The position numbers and the translations under genes are program-made. 10,382 nucleotides of DNA from Bradyrhizobium sp. (GTDB lineage Bacteria > Pseudomonadota > Alphaproteobacteria > Rhizobiales > Xanthobacteraceae). The first letter of the stretch is position 1. Every line of letters starts with the position of its first letter. Location of the stretch: assembly GCA_019243075.1 (NCBI GenBank), contig JAFAUV010000200.1:1-10382 (forward strand), read 5' to 3'. Positions 4,180 to 10,382 of this stretch are shown here, one piece after another. The notes beneath the pieces are model-generated. The model made no database searches. It was not told where the DNA came from and saw only the letters and a program-made list of their open reading frames with translations.

Positions 4180-7100
4180 CTATTCCGCGGGCGCGGCCAG
4201 CGGGTCTGGCGCCGCGCGCTGCCACAGGCGGTCGATCAACAGATAGATCACGGGCGTGGTGTAGAGCGTCAGCAGCTGCGAGACGAGCAGCCCGCCGACG
4301 ATGGTGATGCCGAGCGGCCGGCGCAGCTCGGTCCCGGGTCCCGTCGCGATGATCAGGGGAATGCCGGCGAACAACGCCGCCATGGTCGTCATCAGGATCG
4401 GGCGGAAGCGCGCGCTGCAAGCCTCGAAGATCGCCGCGGCCGACGACAGGCCGCGATGCCGCTCGGCTTCCAGCGCGAAATCCACCATCATGATGCCGTT
4501 CTTCTTGACGATGCCGATCAGGAGAATGATCCCGACAAAAGCGATGATGGTGAGCGGCGTACCGGTAATCTGAAGCGCCAGAAGCGCGCCGAGACCCGCC
4601 GACGGCAGGGTCGAGATGATGGTGAGCGGGTGCGCCAGGCTCTCATAGAGCACCCCGAGCACGATATACATCGCCGCCAGCGCGCCCAGGATCAGAAGCG
4701 GCTGCCGGCCGCTGGTCTTGTTGAAATCCCCCGCATTGCCGTCAAAAGAGCCGCGGATGTTTTCCGGCATGTGCAGCTCGTCGACGGCGCGCTGGATGTT
4801 CGATGTCGCAACCTCCAGCGGCACATCCGGCAACAGGTTGAAAGAGACGGTGGTCGAGGGAAATGACTGCGAATGATAGACCGCGAGCGGTGACAATTCG
4901 CGCTTGTAGTGCACGACCGCCGATAGCGGCACCTGGGTTTCGTTGGCGCCGGCGACAAAGACGCGCTCGAGATTGGACGGGTCGGCCTGGAATTTCGGAT
5001 CGGTCTCCAGCACGACCATGTATTGGTTGCGCTGGGTATAGATGATCGAGATCTGCCGCTGGGAAAACGCGTTGTTGAGCGCGTTGTCGATGTCCTGCAC
5101 CCGAACGCCGAGGCTTGCCGCCATCCGCCGGTCGATCGACAGCGTGAGCTGCAGTCCGCCGGGATCGCGGTCGGCGGAGATGTCGGTGATGCCCTCCACC
5201 GTCTCCATGCGCTTGGCGACGATCGGCGCCCATTTGTTCAATAGCTCGAGGTCCGGGCTCGACAGCGTGTATTGGTAGTCGGAATCGCTTTGCCGGCCGC
5301 CGGCGCGCACGTCCTGGGCGGCGTACATGAACAGGCGGATACCGGCGATGCCGGCCAGATTGCGGCGCAGGCGGTCGATCACGAGCTGCGTCGACAGCCC
5401 GTCGCGCTCATCGGGGGCTTTCAGGGTGATGAACATCTGGCCGCGGTTGGTGCTGCCGCCCAGCACCGAGCCGATGCCGGCGACCGCCGGATCGGCCATC
5501 ACGATATCGGCGATGCGCTGCTGGAATTCCAGCATGGCCTGGAAGGAGATATCGGGCGAAGCCCGGGTCGAGCCGACGATGACCCCGGAATCGTCGACCG
5601 GGAAATAGCCTTTCGGCGTCTTGACGTAGAGGGTCACCGTCAGCGCAATGGTGGCGGCGAACACGATCATGGTCAGGATCGGAAATTCCAGCACCGTCCG
5701 CAGCGTGCGCTCATAGAAGGCGACCACCCGCGACAGCGAGCCCTCGATGAGGCGGTCGAACCAGGTCGCATGACCGGACGTGCCCTCGCGGATGTAACGC
5801 GCGCAGATCATCGGCGTGGTGGTCAGCGACACCACGGTTGACACCGCGATCGCAAAGGTCAGCGTCAGCGAGAATTCGCGTAGCAGCCGGCCGACCACGC
5901 CGTCCATGAAGATCAGCGGCGTGAACGCCGCGACCAAGGACAGGCTGATCGAGAGCACGGTAAAGCCGATCTGCCGCGCGCCCTCGAGCGCCGCTTGATA
6001 GGCCGGCATGCCGTGTTCGAGATTACGATACATGTTCTCGATCATGACGATGGCGTCGTCCACCACGAAGCCGACCGAGATCGCGAGCGCCATCAGCGAC
6101 AGATTGTCGATGGAGAAGCCGGCGAGCCACATTCCCGCGCAGGTGCCGGCGAGCGCGAGCGGCACCGCGACGCCGGCCGCAATCGTCGGCGTCACGCGCC
6201 GGAGGAAGAAGAACACGACAGCCATCACCAGGAACACGGTCGCGAGCAGGGTGAGCTGCATATCGAGCACGCTGGCGCGGATGGTAGCGGTACGGTCGAC
6301 CAGCGTCGAAATCTCGACGCCCGCCGGAATCCATTGTTTCAGCTCGGGTATCAGCGCGCGGACGCGATCGACGGTGTCGATCACATTGGCATCACCCTGC
6401 TTGGTGATCTGAATCAGCACCGCCGGGTGCTTATTGAACCAGGCGATCGAGCGCGCATTGCGCACGGAATCCTCGATATCGGCGACGTCGGCGAGGCGCA
6501 CGAAATTGCCGCTCGAGGCCTTGATCATGATGTCGCGGAACTCGGCCGCCGTGCGCATCTGCGGATTGATGGCCAGCGTCTCGCTCAAATGGTGGCCGCT
6601 GAAGATGCCGACCGGGCCGAGCGGATTGGCGTTGACGATGGCGTTGCGGACGTCGTCGGTCGATATCCCCGCATTCGACAGCGCCACCGGATTGAGCGCG
6701 ATCCGAACCGCCGGCTGGTCGGCGCCCGAGACTGTCACCTCGCCGACGCCGTCAACCTGGGCAATGCGCTGCGCCAGCACGGTGTCGGCAACGTCATAGA
6801 GCGCGCTGGTCGAAATCGTCTTCGAGGTCAGCGCCAGCACGACGACCGGCGTGGCGGCGCTGTTGGCCTTGTGGAATTTCGGCAGGCTCGGCAGGTCGCT
6901 CGGCAAATCCGCGAGCGAGGCATTGATCGCGGCCTGCACGTCGCGCGCGGCGCGGTCGATGTCACGGCCGATATCGAACTGGAGCTGGATGCTGGTCGAA
7001 CCCAGCGCGCTGTTGGAGGTGATCTGGTTGATGCCGGCGATCTCGCCGAGCCGCCGCTCCAGCGGCGCGGCCACCGTCGCCGCCATCACGGAAGGATCGG

Positions 7101-7263
7101 CACCGGGGCGGGATGCGCTCACCCGGATCGAGGGAAAATCGACGTTCGGCACCGAAGCGACGGGAAGGAACTCGTAGGCGACCAGGCCGACCAGGAACAG
7201 GCCGATCGAGAGCAGCGTGGTGCCGACCGGCCGGCGGATGAACGGCGCGGAGATCGAGAACAC
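4180..7263 (-). CDS. mdtC: RND multidrug efflux permease, MdtC/MuxC type
   Basis: This 1027-residue protein is the normal length for an inner-membrane, proton-driven RND permease. It begins MFSISAPFIRRPVGTTLLS and matches MdtC of E. coli along its length as I recall it. Common stretches are LPQ/N-VDFP-I-VSAS near 40-51, APLERRLG-IAG (66-77), LGSTSIQLQFD--RDI (87-102), the docking-domain segment AQDVRAGGRQS (649-659) and FSQRQISIIY (733-742). TM1 is about 13-31. TM2-6 lie at about 337-485, with the proton-relay pair Asp402-Asp403 in GFVVDDAIVMIEN. TM8-12 lie at about 857-1010, with Lys921 in GIVKKNGIMM. The start is GTG at 7263, supported by GAAGGGA (7272-7278) 8 nt upstream and only 3 bp after the MdtB-type stop. 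In E. coli MdtB and MdtC form a heterotrimer; the spacing here suggests the same tight pairing. Substrates cannot be inferred from sequence. Confidence 0.95.
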   Translation of the reverse strand: MFSISAPFIRRPVGTTLLSIGLFLVGLVAYEFLPVASVPNVDFPSIRVSASRPGADPSVMAATVAAPLERRLGEIAGINQITSNSALGSTSIQLQFDIGRDIDRAARDVQAAINASLADLPSDLPSLPKFHKANSAATPVVVLALTSKTISTSALYDVADTVLAQRIAQVDGVGEVTVSGADQPAVRIALNPVALSNAGISTDDVRNAIVNANPLGPVGIFSGHHLSETLAINPQMRTAAEFRDIMIKASSGNFVRLADVADIEDSVRNARSIAWFNKHPAVLIQITKQGDANVIDTVDRVRALIPELKQWIPAGVEISTLVDRTATIRASVLDMQLTLLATVFLVMAVVFFFLRRVTPTIAAGVAVPLALAGTCAGMWLAGFSIDNLSLMALAISVGFVVDDAIVMIENMYRNLEHGMPAYQAALEGARQIGFTVLSISLSLVAAFTPLIFMDGVVGRLLREFSLTLTFAIAVSTVVSLTTTPMICARYIREGTSGHATWFDRLIEGSLSRVVAFYERTLRTVLEFPILTMIVFAATIALTVTLYVKTPKGYFPVDDSGVIVGSTRASPDISFQAMLEFQQRIADIVMADPAVAGIGSVLGGSTNRGQMFITLKAPDERDGLSTQLVIDRLRRNLAGIAGIRLFMYAAQDVRAGGRQSDSDYQYTLSSPDLELLNKWAPIVAKRMETVEGITDISADRDPGGLQLTLSIDRRMAASLGVRVQDIDNALNNAFSQRQISIIYTQRNQYMVVLETDPKFQADPSNLERVFVAGANETQVPLSAVVHYKRELSPLAVYHSQSFPSTTVSFNLLPDVPLEVATSNIQRAVDELHMPENIRGSFDGNAGDFNKTSGRQPLLILGALAAMYIVLGVLYESLAHPLTIISTLPSAGLGALLALQITGTPLTIIAFVGIILLIGIVKKNGIMMVDFALEAERHRGLSSAAAIFEACSARFRPILMTTMAALFAGIPLIIATGPGTELRRPLGITIVGGLLVSQLLTLYTTPVIYLLIDRLWQRAAPDPLAAPAE

Positions 7264-7278
7264 GGATCACGTCCCTTC
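7264..7278 (-). promoter_or_regulatory. Ribosome binding site that fixes the GTG start of the MdtC-type gene
   Basis: GAAGGGA at 7272-7278 lies 8 nt before the GTG at 7261-7263 and inside the last codons of the upstream permease gene, whose TGA is at 7267-7269. This arrangement favours translational coupling of the two permease subunits. Another GTG at 7268-7270 is in the wrong frame. Confidence 0.75.
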
Positions 7279-10200
7279 AGCCGCGCCCGCAACCGCCGGC
7301 AGGGCGCGTTCAAGCCGGCGGTTGATGCGGTCCAGCGCGAGATAGATCACGGGGGTCGTGTAGAGCGTCAGCAACTGGCTGAGCAGCAGCCCGCCGATGA
7401 TGGAGATGCCGAGCGGGAAACGCAGCTCGGCGCCGGTGCCGCTTTCGATCGCGAGCGGCAGCGCGCCGAACAGGGCGGCCAGCGTCGTCATCATGATGGG
7501 GCGGAAGCGCAACAGGCAGGCCTGCACGATCGCCTCATCGGCGGGCAAGCCCTCCCGGCGCTCGGCTTCGAGGGCAAAATCGATCATCATGATGGCGTTC
7601 TTCTTGACGATGCCCATCAACAGGATGATTCCGATCAGGCCGATCACCGAGAGATCCTGCCCGAACAGCATCAGCGCGAGAATGGCGCCGACGCCGGCGG
7701 AGGGCAGCGTGGAGAGGATGGTGATGGGATGAATGTAGCTCTCATAGAGCACGCCCAGCACGATGTAGATCGTGATCACGGCGGCGAGGATCAGCCAGGG
7801 CTGCCCGGCCAGCGATTTGGCGAATTCCGCGGCGTCGCCGGCATAAACCCCGACAATGCTGCCGGGCATGCCGATCCGCGCCTCCAACGCCTTCACGGCA
7901 TCGACGGCATCGCCGAGCGCCTCGCCCGGCGCCAGATTGAAGCTGAGCGACACCGCCGGAAACTGGGCCTGATGCGAGATCGCAAGCGGCGCGGTGGTAC
8001 GCTCCAGCGTCGCCACCGCCGAGATCGGCACCTGTCCCGCCGGACTTCCCACCACCGCCGCCACGCCCGGCACATAGAGTTTTGAGAGGATCGACGGGTC
8101 GCGTTGGTACATCGGCAACGCCTCCAGCACGACGCGGTACTGGTTGGCCTGGCCGTAAATCGTGGATATCTGCCGTTGCGCGAACGCATCGTTCAGCGTG
8201 TCCGTGATCACCTGGAGGCTGACGCCGAGCTGGCCGGCGCGGGTGCGGTCGACGTTGAGCTGCGCGCGCAGGCCGCCGTCTTCCGCTTCCGAGGAAACAT
8301 CGCGGAACATCGGATCAAGCCGCATCTCCGCGACCAGCTTCCTGGCCCATTCCGTCACCAGCGCCTGATCGGTGCCGGTCAGCGTGTACTGGTATTGCGA
8401 GCGGCTGGTTTGCGTGCCGATCTGGATGTCCTGCACCGGCTGGAAATAGATGGTCATGCCGGGGATCGTGGCGACCTTCTGCTTCAGCCGCGCCGCGATC
8501 GCGCCGACATCATCGCGGCGCTCGCCACGCGGCTTCAGCGTCATCACCAGCCTGCCGACATTGGTCGTGGGATTGACGGAGCCGGCTCCGATCACGGACG
8601 CGACGCCGATCACGTCCGGATCGAACCTGATCGCATCGGCGGCTCGAGCCTGCCGATTCTGCATCTCGGCAAACGACACATCGGGGCCTGCCTGCGTCAC
8701 CGCCGTGATCGAGGCGGTGTCCTGCAGCGGCAGAAAGCCCTTGGGCGCGATAACATAGAGCGTCACCGTCGCCGCCAGCGTGGCGACGGTGACCAGCAGC
8801 GTCTCACCCTGGCGCTCCAGCACCCAGAGCAGCGTATACCGGTAGAGTTCGACCATGCGATCGATCAGGCGGCTGATCGCGGCAAGCCCGGGAATGGAAA
8901 CTTCTTCGCCCTGCCCTTTGAGGATGCGCGAGCACATCATCGGGGTCAGCGTCAGCGACACGATCGCCGAAGTGACCACCGCGATGGTCAGCGTCAGCGC
9001 GAATTCGCGGAACATGCGCCCGACGAGACCCGACATGAACAAGAGCGGTATGAACACCGCGATCAGGGACACCGTCAGCGAGATCACGGTGAAGCCGATC
9101 TCGCGCGCACCCTTCAGCGAAGCCGCCATCGCGGTTTCGCCTTCCTCCATGTGGCGAACGATGTTCTCGATCATCACGATGGCGTCGTCGACGACAAAAC
9201 CGGTGCCGATGGTCAGCGCCATCAGCGAAAGATTGTCGAGGCTGAAGCCCGCGAAATACATCACGCCGAAAGCGGTGATCAGCGACAGCGGCAATGCCAC
9301 GCCCGCGATCGCCGTCGCGCGCATCGAGCGCAGGAACAGGAGCACCACGAGGGTTACCAGCACGACCGCCAGAACAAGCGTGAATTGCACGTCATGCACG
9401 GAAGCGCGGATCGTCACCGTGCGGTCGCTGACCACGTTCAGCTTGACGGCGGCCGGGATCGCGCGCTGCAGCCGCGGAACCTCGGCCTGGATCTGGCGCA
9501 CGACCTCGATGACATTGGCGCCGGGCTGGCGCTGGATATCGATGATGACCGCGGGTGTGCCTTGATACCAGCCCCCCGTGCGGTCGTTCTCCAGCCCGTC
9601 CACGATCTCGGCGACGTCGCCGATCGTGACCGGCGAGCCGTTGCGATAGGCGATGATGACCGGCTTGTAGGCCTCCGCGGCCGCGATCTGGTCGTTGGCG
9701 GCGATGGTGTAGGATTGCTGCGCGCCGTCGAGCGAGCCCTTCGGCCCCGAGACGTTGGCGCCGGCGATCGCGTTGCGCAGATCCTCCATGGCGATGCCAT
9801 AGGCGGCAAGCCGCGCCAGATCGGCCTGAACGCGCACGGCCGGCTTCAGGCCGCCGAGTACCGAGACCCGGCCGACGCCGGAAATCTGCGCGAGCCGCTG
9901 CGCCAGGATGGTGTCGGCGATGTCGCTCATCGCGCGCAGCGAGATCGTCTCCGAGGTCAGCGCCAGCGTCATGACCGGCGCGTCCGCCGGATTGACCTTG
10001 GCGTATACGGGCGGATAGGGCAGCGTCTTCGGCAGGACGCCGGCCGCGGCATTGATCGCCGCCTGCACGTCCTGCGTCGCGCCATCGATGTCGCGGTTGA
10101 GGTCGAATTGCAGTGAAATCTGGCTGACCCCGAATGAGCTCGTCGAGTTCATCGCCGAAAGCGAGGGGATTTGTCCGAGCTGGCGCTCCAGAGGCGCGGT

Positions 10201-10382
10201 GATCAGCGAGGCGGTGGTTTCCGCACTCGCACCCGGCAGTTGCGTGATAACTTGGATGGTTGGGAAATCCACCTGCGGCAAAGCCGAAACCGGCAAGATG
10301 CGATAGCCGATAATGCCACAAAGCAGCAACGCAAATGCCAGCAACCATGTGGCAATCGGGCGGGCTATGAAGAGGGAGGAAA
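7267..10382 (-). CDS. mdtB: RND multidrug efflux permease, MdtB/MuxB type, N-terminus off the window
   Basis: The frame is open to the right edge. The codons at 10345-10380 read SSLFIARPIATW, the standard RND N-terminus (compare SRLFIMRPVATT of E. coli MdtB). So the TTG at 10344 lies inside TM1 and is not the start; the true start is beyond the edge. About 1037 residues are visible. Numbering from the codon at 10344: LPVSALPQVDFPTIQV (17-32) and KVNPADAPVMTLALTS (116-131) are MdtB-like, and NVSGPKGSLDG (197-207) follows. The proton-relay pair is Asp386-Asp387 in GFVVDDAIVMIEN, FAQRQISTIYGQANQYRVVLE is at 721-741, and Lys915 is in GIVKKNAIMM. This is the first permease of the pair; the membrane-fusion adaptor (MdtA/MuxA type) is expected just upstream, off the window. 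It probably acts with the MdtC-type protein and a TolC-type channel. Confidence 0.95.
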   Translation of the reverse strand, partial: SSLFIARPIATWLLAFALLLCGIIGYRILPVSALPQVDFPTIQVITQLPGASAETTASLITAPLERQLGQIPSLSAMNSTSSFGVSQISLQFDLNRDIDGATQDVQAAINAAAGVLPKTLPYPPVYAKVNPADAPVMTLALTSETISLRAMSDIADTILAQRLAQISGVGRVSVLGGLKPAVRVQADLARLAAYGIAMEDLRNAIAGANVSGPKGSLDGAQQSYTIAANDQIAAAEAYKPVIIAYRNGSPVTIGDVAEIVDGLENDRTGGWYQGTPAVIIDIQRQPGANVIEVVRQIQAEVPRLQRAIPAAVKLNVVSDRTVTIRASVHDVQFTLVLAVVLVTLVVLLFLRSMRATAIAGVALPLSLITAFGVMYFAGFSLDNLSLMALTIGTGFVVDDAIVMIENIVRHMEEGETAMAASLKGAREIGFTVISLTVSLIAVFIPLLFMSGLVGRMFREFALTLTIAVVTSAIVSLTLTPMMCSRILKGQGEEVSIPGLAAISRLIDRMVELYRYTLLWVLERQGETLLVTVATLAATVTLYVIAPKGFLPLQDTASITAVTQAGPDVSFAEMQNRQARAADAIRFDPDVIGVASVIGAGSVNPTTNVGRLVMTLKPRGERRDDVGAIAARLKQKVATIPGMTIYFQPVQDIQIGTQTSRSQYQYTLTGTDQALVTEWARKLVAEMRLDPMFRDVSSEAEDGGLRAQLNVDRTRAGQLGVSLQVITDTLNDAFAQRQISTIYGQANQYRVVLEALPMYQRDPSILSKLYVPGVAAVVGSPAGQVPISAVATLERTTAPLAISHQAQFPAVSLSFNLAPGEALGDAVDAVKALEARIGMPGSIVGVYAGDAAEFAKSLAGQPWLILAAVITIYIVLGVLYESYIHPITILSTLPSAGVGAILALMLFGQDLSVIGLIGIILLMGIVKKNAIMMIDFALEAERREGLPADEAIVQACLLRFRPIMMTTLAALFGALPLAIESGTGAELRFPLGISIIGGLLLSQLLTLYTTPVIYLALDRINRRLERALPAVAGAAEGT

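Noticed and set aside
5995..10116. Two very long open frames on the plus strand (5995-8085 and 8104-10116)
   Set aside because: They lie exactly antisense to the RND permease genes and have the Arg/Asp/His-rich composition of antisense frames in GC-rich DNA. No family features are seen and the minus-strand proteins are unmistakable.
1..10382. A new defence, mobile or biosynthetic system
   Set aside because: All large genes belong to well-known families with normal lengths and intact motifs; the unknown genes are small and scattered, with nothing that ties them into a system.

Overview
The window looks like chromosomal DNA of a GC-rich alphaproteobacterium of the Bradyrhizobium/Rhodopseudomonas group (Nitrobacteraceae). 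The basis is the high GC content, long antisense open frames typical of such genomes, the sequences of tRNA-Asn(GUU) and tRNA-Cys(GCA), and the style of the proteins (for example a small protein with an AANDN motif). I see no transposase, integrase, phage gene, CRISPR array or other sign of a mobile island.

Layout from left to right. Positions 1-64 (minus) are the first 21 codons of a protein-L-isoaspartate O-methyltransferase family gene that runs off the left edge. Positions 199-381 (minus) encode a 60-residue acidic protein of unknown function. tRNA-Asn (650-724, plus) ends 3 bp from the stop codon of a convergent microsomal-type epoxide hydrolase gene (728-1864, minus). The 240-bp leader behind that gene holds one exact and one near DnaA box. 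Next come a secreted four-cysteine protein (2105-2359, minus) and, divergent from it, a 60-residue protein of unknown function (2620-2802, plus). The 260 bp between them is rich in dyads, including a perfect CRP-type palindrome. A small single-pass membrane protein (3018-3224, plus, tentative) follows. The right part is one minus-strand block: an MdtB-type RND permease (7267 to beyond the right edge), an MdtC-type RND permease (4180-7263, 3-bp gap), a DTW-domain tRNA aminocarboxypropyltransferase (3405-4139, 40-bp gap) and tRNA-Cys (3281-3354).

How they work together: the two RND permeases are the adjacent halves of an MdtBC/MuxBC-type heteromeric drug exporter. Their periplasmic adaptor (MdtA/MuxA type) should lie just beyond the right edge. 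The outer-membrane partner is not in the window. The DTW protein and the two tRNAs are housekeeping genes of translation. The epoxide hydrolase is a stand-alone detoxification or catabolic enzyme.

I found no convincing undescribed multi-gene system. The points most worth checking are the regulatory region at 2360-2619, the DnaA-box pair at 1996-2072, the truncated methyltransferase start at the left edge, and the small proteins.
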